From NCBI GenBank assembly GCA_023259055.1, contig JAHFQZ010000002.1, forward strand, positions 62,001 through 126,000: a stretch of DNA of 64,000 nucleotides, written 5' to 3'. Positions 55,915-64,000 of this stretch are shown piece by piece. The DNA is from Nitrosomonadales bacterium (GTDB lineage Bacteria; Pseudomonadota; Gammaproteobacteria; Burkholderiales; Gallionellaceae). A program made the position numbers and the translations under genes. The notes beneath the pieces are model-generated. The model was given only the letters and a program-made list of their open reading frames with translations, was not told the DNA's origin and did not search any database. Each line of letters begins with the position of its first letter. The first letter of the stretch is position 1.

Positions 55915-56847
55915 ATGAAACGTATATTAGTCACCGGCGGAGCCGGATTCCTGGGTTCTCACCTTTGTGACCGGCTGATCAAAGATGGTTGTGATGTGTT
56001 GTGTGTCGACAACTTTTTTACCGGCAGTAAAACCAATATTGCACACCTGATTGGCAATCCTTATTTTGAGCTGATGCGCCACGATGTCACTTTTCCGCTG
56101 TATGTGGAGGTTGACCAGATATACAACCTGGCGTGCCCGGCTTCACCGGTGCACTACCAATTCGATCCGGTACAGACAACCAAGACCAGCGTGCATGGGG
56201 CTATCAACATGCTCGGCCTCGCCAAGCGAATCAAGGCGCGGATTTTTCAGGCCTCCACTTCCGAAGTATATGGTGACCCGGTGATGCATCCACAGCCTGA
56301 AAGTTACTGGGGAAATGTCAACTCGATCGGCCCGCGCTCCTGCTACGACGAGGGGAAACGTTGTGCCGAAACTCTGTTTTTTGATTATTACCGTCAACAC
56401 AATCTGGACATCAAAGTTGCACGGATATTCAACACGTACGGCCCGAGAATGCACCCCAATGACGGCAGGGTCGTCAGCAATTTTATTGTCCAGGCATTAA
56501 AGGGCAATGACATCACCATTTACGGGGACGGTAGCCAGACCCGCAGCTTTTGTTACGTGGATGACCTGATCGAGGGCTTTATCCGCATCATGAAAACCGA
56601 AGCAGGTTTCACCGGGCCAATTAACCTTGGCAACCCCAGCGAATTTTCGATGCTTGAACTGGCAGAAACCATACTTAGACTTGCCAAATCAAACAGCAAG
56701 CTGGTCTACCAACCTCTTCCCCAGGATGACCCACGCCAGAGACAGCCTGACATTGCCTTGGCAACCAGCTCATTGGGCTGGACGCCTCATGTCAACCTGG
56801 AAGACGGACTTAAAGAAACTATAGATTACTTCCGCCAGATTTTGTAA
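55915..56847 (+). CDS. UDP-glucuronate decarboxylase (UDP-xylose synthase)
   Basis: A 310-residue extended SDR enzyme. NAD site [12 protein letters not shown], catalytic YxxxK as SCYDEGKR, and [20 protein letters not shown] (in parts), which is typical of UXS. It turns UDP-glucuronate into UDP-xylose or the 4-keto intermediate for LPS/EPS sugars. GAGGAAG lies before the ATG at 55915. It is 43 bases behind msbA and 39 before the methyltransferase gene, so probably in one operon. Confidence 0.93.
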   Translation: MKRILVTGGAGFLGSHLCDRLIKDGCDVLCVDNFFTGSKTNIAHLIGNPYFELMRHDVTFPLYVEVDQIYNLACPASPVHYQFDPVQTTKTSVHGAINMLGLAKRIKARIFQASTSEVYGDPVMHPQPESYWGNVNSIGPRSCYDEGKRCAETLFFDYYRQHNLDIKVARIFNTYGPRMHPNDGRVVSNFIVQALKGNDITIYGDGSQTRSFCYVDDLIEGFIRIMKTEAGFTGPINLGNPSEFSMLELAETILRLAKSNSKLVYQPLPQDDPRQRQPDIALATSSLGWTPHVNLEDGLKETIDYFRQIL

Positions 56848-56886
56848 CAGTACCGAGCCCGAAAATTAAAGCGCCCCGAGGAACAC

Positions 56887-57837
56887 ATGACTAACATCTT
56901 TTCATATTTAGGCTCGATTTTTTCCGGATATGACTTCTTTTCCGAAAGGCACCTTTGCGACCGGGAAACAGCCACCTTCCGGTTCAACAAAGCGCTGAAG
57001 GAAGCCAGGAAATATTTCGATCAACACAAGCAGATAAAAATCGCCCCCGAATTGATCCATGAAAGCTGGTCGCAGAACATTGCAGACCTGGAATCGTACT
57101 TTGTCAGTCAAATGAACGAGGACTTTATTTCAAACAGGGTCATCAATGGCACAATGGTTTTCACCAACCGGGAAGTGCACAAATTGGAAATGAAAAATAT
57201 TTCTGCTGCTTTCGACAAGAAGAAAGCCGAGGAGATAATCAGCAAAGGCCTCAACACAGCATTCCTCTCCGGCAAATCCCGCCGATCAACCCTGATCAAC
57301 TCTGCGCACCACCTGCATCACCTGATGCGCTTCGAGCAAGTAACCGGGAGAAAAATTAGAGACATCGAAAGTGCCGTCGAATTTGGCGGCGGATACGGGA
57401 ACATGGCCCGCATCGTTGAAAATATCGGGTCATGCAAGACCTATTCCATCGTGGATCTGCTGTTGTTCTCCTGTATCCAGTATATTTTCTTGAGCACCGT
57501 GGCCGGCGAAGACGAGGTGGCTTTCGCTGACGGGAATACCAAGGAAAATGCGAAATTTCTTCTCCACCCGTTATTTCGCGCGGACTCGAGCACAAACCTG
57601 CGCGGCGAGCTGTTCCTCAGCACTTGGGCCTTGAGCGAAAGCACCCGTGCGACATACGACTGGGTAGTCGCCTGCGACTGGTTTGGCGCATCCAACCTCC
57701 TGCTGGCATATCACGAGCATTGGCAGCCGTGGCATGGGAATGAACTGGAGGAATCGCTGGCGAACAATGGCTGGCGTGTCACAAGGGAAGCCATGCCATT
57801 CTTGCCGGGAAGCTTCTATCTTTTCGCGACCAGATGA
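56887..57837 (+). CDS. Putative sugar O-methyltransferase
   Basis: A 316-residue protein with an SAM-binding motif I (VEFGGGYGNMARIVENIG) in its second half and a helical N-terminal part. It resembles the putative sugar O-methyltransferase family found in surface polysaccharide loci. Its stop overlaps the next glycosyltransferase start by four bases. The substrate is unknown. Confidence 0.75.
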   Translation: MTNIFSYLGSIFSGYDFFSERHLCDRETATFRFNKALKEARKYFDQHKQIKIAPELIHESWSQNIADLESYFVSQMNEDFISNRVINGTMVFTNREVHKLEMKNISAAFDKKKAEEIISKGLNTAFLSGKSRRSTLINSAHHLHHLMRFEQVTGRKIRDIESAVEFGGGYGNMARIVENIGSCKTYSIVDLLLFSCIQYIFLSTVAGEDEVAFADGNTKENAKFLLHPLFRADSSTNLRGELFLSTWALSESTRATYDWVVACDWFGASNLLLAYHEHWQPWHGNELEESLANNGWRVTREAMPFLPGSFYLFATR

Positions 57838-58913
57838 GCAGTAGCCCCGCGATTCGCGGTTGCAGGAACATCCTGCTTGTTCAATTGGGAGACATCGGCG
57901 ATGTCGTCCTGACTACGCCGACGATCCGGGCCGTGAAAGAGACTTATCCCGATGCTCGCGTATCCATCCTGATTTTCAAACCATATGGTTCTCTGCTTGC
58001 GTCCGACCCGAATGTTCATGAGGTTGTCGAAACTGCAAGAATTCGCGGCTCGTTGTTCCACCGTATGCGTGCGTCTGTGGCATTTGCGCGGCACCTCCGG
58101 CAAAAGCATTACGACCTTGTGATAGACCTGCGAACCGGTGACCGGGGAGCGATTCTTTCGTTTCTTACCGGGGCACCGGTACGAGTCGGCTGCCAAGGGA
58201 TCAAGAGGCAGTTCTGGCATGAAATTCTGTTTACGCAAGCCATCCGCGATCTCAAGGTTGCGCCGCCGCCTGTGCATCCAGGCGCGGATCAATCGTTGCG
58301 CGTCGTGCGTGAGATTGGCATTGATACAGCGGATTCAACTCCACAGCTATACATCGCCCCGGGCGGCAGGCTACGCGCCAGCGCCCTGCTTGCAGAAGTT
58401 GGGCTTGCCCCCGGAACCAACATGGTGACGGTCAATCCTTTTTCGCGCTGGAAATACAAGGAGTGGGACAACGCAAAATGGGGAGAAGTGATAGACCGGC
58501 TCTGGGATGCACGCCGGATACCTGCTGTGCTGATCGGCTCTGCGGAAGAAGCAGCTGGCTGCCAGGAAATTGTTGCGGGGCATAAGGGGCGCGCCATAAA
58601 CCTGGCGGGGAAAACAACGCTCGGGGAACTAGCAGCGGTAATTTCCATGAGCTCGCTTCATCTGGGAGTTGATAGTGCCGCACCCCATATCGCTGCTGCA
58701 GTGGGCACGCCGACCGTCACGATACATGGTCCCTCGGATTGGCGGGCATGGCGCATCGTCAATGAAAGGCACAAAGTTGTCAGCTCCGCGATGGATTGCG
58801 TCCCATGCAGCATGATGGGATGCGATGGAAGCGGGAGGAGCCGGTGTCTCGATGATCTCGCAGTAGAACCGATTATCCAGGCAGCCCTTGAGCTGCTAGT
58901 CGTTACCGGCTAA
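57834..58913 (+). CDS. Glycosyltransferase family 9
   Basis: A 359-residue heptosyltransferase-like GT-B enzyme. N-domain ILLVQLGDIGDVVLTTPTIRA, with the GDIGD loop and catalytic Asp; C-domain HLGVDSAAPHIAAAVGTPTV, then GPSDWRAWR. Cys residues in DCVPCSMMGCDGSG near the end resemble WaaF-type members. Translationally coupled to the methyltransferase. A convergent spacer of 92 bases separates it from the minus-strand glycosyltransferases. Confidence 0.92.
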   Translation: MSSSPAIRGCRNILLVQLGDIGDVVLTTPTIRAVKETYPDARVSILIFKPYGSLLASDPNVHEVVETARIRGSLFHRMRASVAFARHLRQKHYDLVIDLRTGDRGAILSFLTGAPVRVGCQGIKRQFWHEILFTQAIRDLKVAPPPVHPGADQSLRVVREIGIDTADSTPQLYIAPGGRLRASALLAEVGLAPGTNMVTVNPFSRWKYKEWDNAKWGEVIDRLWDARRIPAVLIGSAEEAAGCQEIVAGHKGRAINLAGKTTLGELAAVISMSSLHLGVDSAAPHIAAAVGTPTVTIHGPSDWRAWRIVNERHKVVSSAMDCVPCSMMGCDGSGRSRCLDDLAVEPIIQAALELLVVTG

Positions 58914-59005
58914 TGCTTCAAATAGATGGAAACAGGAATGATTGAATCCTTTTTATTTTTAAATGAACAAAATCATTTTCCGTGACATATCGCCTCTCAA
59001 AAACT

Positions 59006-60166
59006 TCAGGCAAGCACACCGAGTATCCGAAACACCCGGTCAAAACGCATCTCCCAGGTATGTTCACGCAAGGCACGCGTCCGGCCTGCCCGGCGGATCA
59101 TTTCTGCCTGGTCGGGATCGGATAGCAGCCAACGGATTTTTCCAAGAAGATCGTCGAAACCAGAGTAAGTGACGATCTCGCGACCAACATCATAGAACGG
59201 AACCAACTCTTCATGATGCTCCGTAAGGTAAAGCCCGCCGCTCATAGGCACTTCGAAATCACGCCCCTTCAGGCAATATGTTTCCTTGTGCCCCAACACC
59301 CCGCCGAAACCGAGATTGATGCGGCTACGTGACCAAGTGCGCACCATTTCCTCCATCGTCAGTGGCCCGCTCGGCCAGCCCGGGCCGAAAGTTTCCGCGT
59401 GTACCCCCGCCGCCCGCAGCTTTCCGATGATCTCCGGACGATTTCCATAACATTGTCCGACAAAGGAAACGTCATAGACCTTATCCTCATTGTAGGGACG
59501 GTGAATGTCCGGATTCGCGCCTTCCGGAAGGTAGATCGGGGTGGCGCTTTCGACAACGTATTTTTCCAAGGCATCAATCGTGCTGGTCCAGCTCAAATCG
59601 AAATAGCGGCAGATGTCTCTGGCGCCCGCCGCATGACCGCTGCGGATCTTGCCGACAAACGTTTCCTTGTCATTCAGGGCAAGGTTAGCCATCGGCGCGC
59701 CAAGACTGCGCAGCTTCTCCGCTGTTTTGGGTTTCACCTGTTCACCCGACAGATAAGTAAAAACCACATCGAAAGGGCGATCCTCGGCACTTGCATGGGC
59801 TGCACACAGTAATCCCTCGTTCATCGCTTCCATCCAACCTGTGTCACCCGGTTGCCTGCCTCCGGCAAGATCGGGGTCGCGCCAATCCAGATGACGAACT
59901 TCTCCAAAAGCCGCCAAGGACAGGCCGAGTGACGGGCCTTCCCAGTTGTAGCTGTGATAGATGGCGAGTATATGCAAATCGCCTTTTTGTTTTGGCGTTT
60001 TGCCGGGAAAGCGGCTGGCAACCCGCGTACGAATTTCTGCTTCTTCGGGAACCGAAAGGCCGCGCTCCCGAAAATTTTTCCGGTAGTGCGCCTCCTCTCG
60101 TTCCAGGCGGGTGTGATTACGCCACGCGCGGAATGACCGCCGCAGCGAACGTAATGTTTTGCTCAT
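59006..60166 (-). CDS. CgeB-like glycosyltransferase
   Basis: A 386-residue protein. The C-terminal half has the CgeB/Glyco_trans_1-type pattern: VSFVGQCYGNRPEIIGKL, RINLGFGG, GRDFEVPMSGGLYLTEHHEEL (in parts), and TYSGFDDLLGKI. The N-terminus is basic with a predicted helix. It likely transfers a sugar in the surface polysaccharide pathway. Its start overlaps the GT-D-like gene's stop by four bases. Confidence 0.82.
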   Translation of the reverse strand: MSKTLRSLRRSFRAWRNHTRLEREEAHYRKNFRERGLSVPEEAEIRTRVASRFPGKTPKQKGDLHILAIYHSYNWEGPSLGLSLAAFGEVRHLDWRDPDLAGGRQPGDTGWMEAMNEGLLCAAHASAEDRPFDVVFTYLSGEQVKPKTAEKLRSLGAPMANLALNDKETFVGKIRSGHAAGARDICRYFDLSWTSTIDALEKYVVESATPIYLPEGANPDIHRPYNEDKVYDVSFVGQCYGNRPEIIGKLRAAGVHAETFGPGWPSGPLTMEEMVRTWSRSRINLGFGGVLGHKETYCLKGRDFEVPMSGGLYLTEHHEELVPFYDVGREIVTYSGFDDLLGKIRWLLSDPDQAEMIRRAGRTRALREHTWEMRFDRVFRILGVLA

Positions 60167-61107
60167 CGACGGAATGTAAAGAGGCGCGGCCCCTGTGACT
60201 TGGACTCGAGGTTGTTCATCATGTTGAGGATATGCCCCGAGTCGATCGCCGGTGCAGAAAAGCGGCGCGATGCATCAACGCAAACCTCAAGTGCGCCTAC
60301 ACCCGCCCCTACCATGAAGCAGTCAGGTCTTTCTGGTATGCGCCGGAACACCTCTTCGCGCATGGATTCCCAGCGCGTGGCGACATAGGAAGCCGGTATC
60401 GGAACGTGCACCAGTCTGGGACGCGACCCTGCCCGTTCGAACCATGCAGTGCATGCCGCTGCATTGAAATCTGAATTGACGATGCATACCGTCTTACCGT
60501 CCACTGCCTTTGCAAATCGCGCACCCGAAAGATAGGAATAGACGCAATAAAACGGTATGTAGTTTGTCTCATGGAGCTTGATATGGTTTTGGGTGAGAAA
60601 TTGAAGAAAGCGAATCGCTAAATCTTTCCCGTCCTTTTTCCCAAACAGGGCACGCAGCCCATGGCGTTCGCGAGTATTGCCCGGAAAAATCAGCGGCGCC
60701 AGGATTCCCGTGGCGGCAAGATAGCGAAGCGCCTCAACGTGCGCGGGGAACGCCGCTTTTATTGCGGCTACCGATTCGGCCTGCTGATAAAGTCCGTTAC
60801 ATTTCAGCGAGCCGCTGTAGAACGCATATTCACCATCTGCAAAACGAACGACTGGAAGGGGAGAGTGATTTTTTATTCCTGCCTCAATGCGGTCAGCCAG
60901 CAACGCCATATAAGCGTCGCCCGACGTTACCGATTTGTGGAACAGGCAAACTTCCTCTTCCCGCTGACCAGGGGCGTTTATAGCAAAAATCGGTTCGTTG
61001 TCTATGCCTTGGATTACCAGACGTAAAAATCGAAATTCCTCACTGTTTAGCATCTGGCCCAGCGGGGGAACATTCGCGATATTTTCGGCAAAGGGCGTAT
61101 GGTCCAT
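60163..61107 (-). CDS. GT-D fold (DUF1792-like) putative glycosyltransferase
   Basis: A 314-residue protein. PVVRFADGEYAFYSG resembles the R[FY]xDGE nucleotide-sugar motif of the GT-D fold, and the C-terminal DCFMVGAGVGALEV...SAPAIDSGHILNMM resembles its closing segment. This fold was first known from Gram-positive serine-rich glycoprotein glycosylation. The call is by motif only, so it may be another type of enzyme. It is coupled to the CgeB-like gene. Confidence 0.6.
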   Translation of the reverse strand: MDHTPFAENIANVPPLGQMLNSEEFRFLRLVIQGIDNEPIFAINAPGQREEEVCLFHKSVTSGDAYMALLADRIEAGIKNHSPLPVVRFADGEYAFYSGSLKCNGLYQQAESVAAIKAAFPAHVEALRYLAATGILAPLIFPGNTRERHGLRALFGKKDGKDLAIRFLQFLTQNHIKLHETNYIPFYCVYSYLSGARFAKAVDGKTVCIVNSDFNAAACTAWFERAGSRPRLVHVPIPASYVATRWESMREEVFRRIPERPDCFMVGAGVGALEVCVDASRRFSAPAIDSGHILNMMNNLESKSQGPRLFTFRR

Positions 61108-61193
61108 TGATACCTCATGTTTCGAAGAAGAATTCCGGATTTTAAATAATATGTGAGGCTTATGGAATATTGGTTAGGATGCGACTGTTTAGG

Positions 61194-61889
61194 TTAGGCA
61201 TTTTTTGCCAACACAAAAATAAAATATTCCGGTTGAAGATCACGCACTTGACTAACTTTTGGAGAAGCTTTTCTGCTGGGTTTAAATAATCTCTTATAAT
61301 GCTTTTCCAATAACGGATGGCGAAAACTGTGCTGCATTCTTTGTCCAAATAGACCTATTTCTGTATAGCCGACATTTAAAAAAAAGCCACGAAACTCATC
61401 AATTGTAAATTCTCTGATATGTCCACCGGCATTACATGGGGTGTTTGAAGGTAAATATGGATTGGTTATTGACCGATTTGGTGATGATATTATTAATAAA
61501 CCGCCACTTTTTGTAGCGCTATACAGAGCTTTCATTGCAGCAATATGGTCGTCAACATGCTCGATTGTTTCAAAAGAAACTACAACATCAAATTCGTCGC
61601 CAAACTCAAGTGTAACGTCATGCTTAACAAATGTAATATTTTCTTTCGAGTATTTTGATTTAGCATATTTAATATTATCATCTGAAATGTCTGCACCAAT
61701 AACTTGCTTGGCGCCGCTATCAGAGATAATTCTTGATCCGTAGCCTGCACCACAAGCAATGTCTAATACTTTTTTGTTGAAACACAAAGTGGATGCAAAG
61801 TGATACCTTTCAATGTGTTCATTGTAGGCAGGATGATCTGCATTAATCGTAATTGGATTCATGCAGTCTTCGAGAGATATGTTTTCCAT
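61194..61889 (-). CDS. Class I SAM-dependent methyltransferase
   Basis: A 231-residue enzyme. Motif I VLDIACGAGYGSRII, motif II VIGADIS, and VVVSFETIEHVDDH with LLIISSPN are classical for UbiE/Methyltransf_11-type enzymes. It may methylate a sugar or a glycan end. The DNA is far richer in A and T than its neighbours, with many AAT, ATT and AAA codons, which points to recent transfer within the polysaccharide locus. Confidence 0.88.
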   Translation of the reverse strand: MENISLEDCMNPITINADHPAYNEHIERYHFASTLCFNKKVLDIACGAGYGSRIISDSGAKQVIGADISDDNIKYAKSKYSKENITFVKHDVTLEFGDEFDVVVSFETIEHVDDHIAAMKALYSATKSGGLLIISSPNRSITNPYLPSNTPCNAGGHIREFTIDEFRGFFLNVGYTEIGLFGQRMQHSFRHPLLEKHYKRLFKPSRKASPKVSQVRDLQPEYFIFVLAKNA

Positions 61890-61913
61890 TTATAACCCAA
61901 TATGTTGCTTAGC

Positions 61914-62780
61914 TTATTTGATATGGCGCGCTGTCTCTTGGTAAATTACCTGGTACTTAGCCAATTTTCTAAGCGCTTCTGTTTTGTCTGACATCATCGG
62001 TATCTGTAACCGAATAAAAAAGATACGCCAGAGGGCGCGGCGACGCTGCTTCTGACATATTCTTCGGATGGTTTCGGGACGGTAATGCTTCTTGTAAAAA
62101 AGGAGTTCTCCGCGAAACTTTTTCCTGACGACCTCCGCCGGCAAGGTTTCCCGCTCGCTCTGCCCCCCGTGGTGCAGGATAACCGCATCGTCAATAAACC
62201 CGATTTCAAATCCCCGCTTTCGGATTCTCAGGCAAAGATCCTGGTCTTCGCCGTACAGAAAAAAATCCTCATCGAATCCCCCAAGCTCGCGCAGCAGGCT
62301 CGCGCTGGCAATCTGACATGCTCCCAATACGCAAGCAATACTTCCCGGAAGTGAGCCGAGGTCTGCGGCTCCGCGCCGATGTCCTGGGTATCGATATGAC
62401 ACCGAATCCTGCCGCGTTCCATCTGGGTTGAGAACTTTTGGGCCTGCCAAACCAACCTTCGGATGCTCGTCCATGAACGCAGCCATCGTGAAAAGCGATT
62501 CAGGTTCAACCGTAGTATCGGGGTTAAGGAAGACAACGTGCCGACCCATACACTCGCGCAAGGCTTGGTTGTTTGCGGTTCCGAATCCGCGATTGGTCTC
62601 GTTGGCGATAAGCCTTACCTCAGGAAACTTCTCCCTGATGATCTCGGCACTCCTATCCTTCGAGGCATTGTCCACGACAAAAACTTCATAGCTAATTCGC
62701 TGCGATGCAAAAACGGATTCCAGACAGGCAACTGTCAAATCCGCAGTGTTGTACGACACGATGATGACTGAAATATCCAT
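61914..62780 (-). CDS. Glycosyltransferase family 2 (rhamnosyltransferase-like)
   Basis: A 288-residue GT-A enzyme. ISVIIVSYNTADLTVACLES, VVDNASKDRS, and NPDTTVEPESL (the DXD-like NPD) with GEDQDLCLRIRKRGF match rhamnosyl- or dTDP-sugar transferases. I use the ATG at 62780 (MDISVIIVSYN), because the frame from 62834 adds residues that overlap the preceding gene. No membrane helix is seen. Confidence 0.92.
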   Translation of the reverse strand: MDISVIIVSYNTADLTVACLESVFASQRISYEVFVVDNASKDRSAEIIREKFPEVRLIANETNRGFGTANNQALRECMGRHVVFLNPDTTVEPESLFTMAAFMDEHPKVGLAGPKVLNPDGTRQDSVSYRYPGHRRGAADLGSLPGSIACVLGACQIASASLLRELGGFDEDFFLYGEDQDLCLRIRKRGFEIGFIDDAVILHHGGQSERETLPAEVVRKKFRGELLFYKKHYRPETIRRICQKQRRRALWRIFFIRLQIPMMSDKTEALRKLAKYQVIYQETARHIK

Positions 62781-62796
62781 GGTTGTTACGCGAAAC

Positions 62797-64000
62797 TCAC
62801 TCTCTCGTCGTGCCCTGCTTCCGTGAAAGAGCATCCTGATAAAGATGCTCCATTTTTTCCGCTAGCCTTTCCCAATCGCACATTGTAGCAGTCTGCTCCG
62901 CTGCCATCCCCATCGCTTCCCGCTGCTTCGCGTTTGACAACCGGACAATCCGGTCTGCGGCAGCATCCGCATCCTGAGGGGTATGAAGAACGAAGCCGTT
63001 GATGCCTTCTGCCACTATATCCTTTGCTCCCACGTTGGGACTGACGATGACGGGCAGGCCGGCGGCCATTGCCTCCAGCACCACCATGCCAAAAGTGTCG
63101 AATTTCGAGAGCATGATGAAAATATCTGCCGCACGGTAATAGCGTTCCAGCCCGTCAACCTGTGTACCGGCAAATATCACGGCTTCGGCGACTCCCAGTG
63201 ATAGCGCTATCTTGCGATACTTGCCTTCATTTCCCCGTCCAACCACGAGAAGCCGGATATTAGCCTCAGTCTGCGCGGATCGAGCCTTGGCCAACGCCGC
63301 GATGATCGTGTCCAGGCCCTTGACCTCGAAATTCATCCCGACGAAAAGGAGAAGGATATCCGATGCGCCGATTCCGTAACGCTTCCTGATGTCGGCGCGA
63401 CAGGCAGCACGATCCGGTGTTGAAAAACGCGCCACGTCAACTCCGGGGGAAAGCGCCTGCCATTGTCCCGGCAACGTTGCATACTCGCGGCGGAATGCCT
63501 CGATAGCGAGGTTGGATACGGGGAAAAATCTGGACGATCCACCCGCCTTTATGGTCCTTCGTTCGACGGCAATTATCGCGCGATCAAAAAGGCTTGGGTA
63601 ACGTTTTCTTATGTCTCTGACCCAACCGGCATGGGGTACGGAATGCACCGAAAATATGTCGCCCCGAAGTATCCAGTCATGTGAATGCACCAGATCAAAA
63701 TTCATTCGGCTGATCATCCGGCTCGCGAACCAGGCGAACGACAGAGGGCGCAGAAAGCGCGGGAAGCGAATCATCGGGACTTTGTGAAACTTGACCCGGT
63801 CTGAATAGACGACCCACTGGTTTGCAAAAACATGGATGTCGAAGTTCTCATTCCTGGCTAATCGTTCGGTTACTTCACTGGCGAACCGCTCTCCGCCGCC
63901 GACCAGACCGTATTTGGGCACAACAACGGCGACTTTTCGAGGCGTTCGGCTTATAACATCCCTGTAAATGACCTCATATTCTGCCGCCACCACATCCCAA
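62797..64000 (-). CDS. Glycosyltransferase family 4, frame open to the window edge
   Basis: At least 400 residues of a GT-B enzyme: KVAVVVPKYGLVGGGERFAS, VHSHDWIL, LLLFVGMNFEVKGLDTIIAA (in parts), and EAMAAGLPVIVSP with the GT4 donor motif. A GTG at 63993 could be the start, but the frame is still open at 64000. The first residues (WDVVAAEYEVIYRDV) resemble the last helix of another GT4 enzyme, so the true protein may be a tandem fusion extending beyond the window. Confidence 0.85.
   Translation of the reverse strand, partial: WDVVAAEYEVIYRDVISRTPRKVAVVVPKYGLVGGGERFASEVTERLARNENFDIHVFANQWVVYSDRVKFHKVPMIRFPRFLRPLSFAWFASRMISRMNFDLVHSHDWILRGDIFSVHSVPHAGWVRDIRKRYPSLFDRAIIAVERRTIKAGGSSRFFPVSNLAIEAFRREYATLPGQWQALSPGVDVARFSTPDRAACRADIRKRYGIGASDILLLFVGMNFEVKGLDTIIAALAKARSAQTEANIRLLVVGRGNEGKYRKIALSLGVAEAVIFAGTQVDGLERYYRAADIFIMLSKFDTFGMVVLEAMAAGLPVIVSPNVGAKDIVAEGINGFVLHTPQDADAAADRIVRLSNAKQREAMGMAAEQTATMCDWERLAEKMEHLYQDALSRKQGTTRE

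Overview
This 64 kb window comes from a chromosome with mixed GC content. The gene set is typical of a betaproteobacterium, probably Nitrosomonadales (Gallionella/Sideroxydans-like): rnfABCDGE followed by nth, DUF1841, DUF2249, YggX, RAYT/REP elements and a single MsbA. That placement is inferred from gene content and protein style, because there is no rRNA gene to confirm it. I saw no tRNA, rRNA or CRISPR array.

Layout. 1-0.9 kb: start of a malic enzyme gene that runs off the left edge. 1.2-8.6 kb: a minus-strand signalling block of two histidine kinases, two response regulators and a REC-PAS-GGDEF protein, plus a separate GAF-PAS-GGDEF protein. 8.8-11.3 kb: HtpG and a DUF3617 protein. 11.6-17.9 kb: rnfABCDGE-nth-DUF1841, with a 144-bp palindromic element between rnfA and rnfB. 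18.0-23.7 kb: a cobalamin adenosyltransferase, then DUF2249, two NnrS-like membrane proteins, a His-rich periplasmic protein, an HD-GYP-type protein and a MIP18-type Fe-S factor, which resembles nitric-oxide/Fe-S stress clusters. 23.8-27.2 kb: an LplT-like transporter and a TPP riboswitch with thiC.

27.2-31.2 kb is accessory DNA. It holds an MntA-HepT toxin-antitoxin pair, followed by a second, diverged copy of the 3' end of thiC, then a membrane-anchored Mrr-type nuclease and a PD-(D/E)XK-DUF2075 helicase. I regard this as a small defence island that arrived next to thiC by recombination with a foreign thiC-linked segment.

31.3-40.4 kb: uppP, a copper-type TonB receptor, yggX, and a polyphosphate module (ppk1, a histone H1-like/AT-hook protein, sixA, pap), then a PLA2-like lipoprotein. 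40.4-45.8 kb: a tightly overlapping operon for surface glycans (GT9, GtrA, GT39, sialidase-like protein, membrane protein). 46.2-54.0 kb: a P-type ATPase, a cation/proton antiporter, sugar kinases, a complete REP-RAYT-REP element beside a truncated Nudix gene, and apaH. 54.1-64 kb: msbA, UDP-glucuronate decarboxylase, and methyltransferases and glycosyltransferases of several folds (GT9, CgeB-like, GT-D-like, GT2, GT4). This part of a polysaccharide/LPS locus continues beyond the right edge.

The most interesting signals are the duplicated thiC tail with the linked nuclease/helicase pair, the palindrome that supplies and could mask the rnfB ribosome binding site, and a family of ~145-bp inverted-repeat elements that sit against gene starts.
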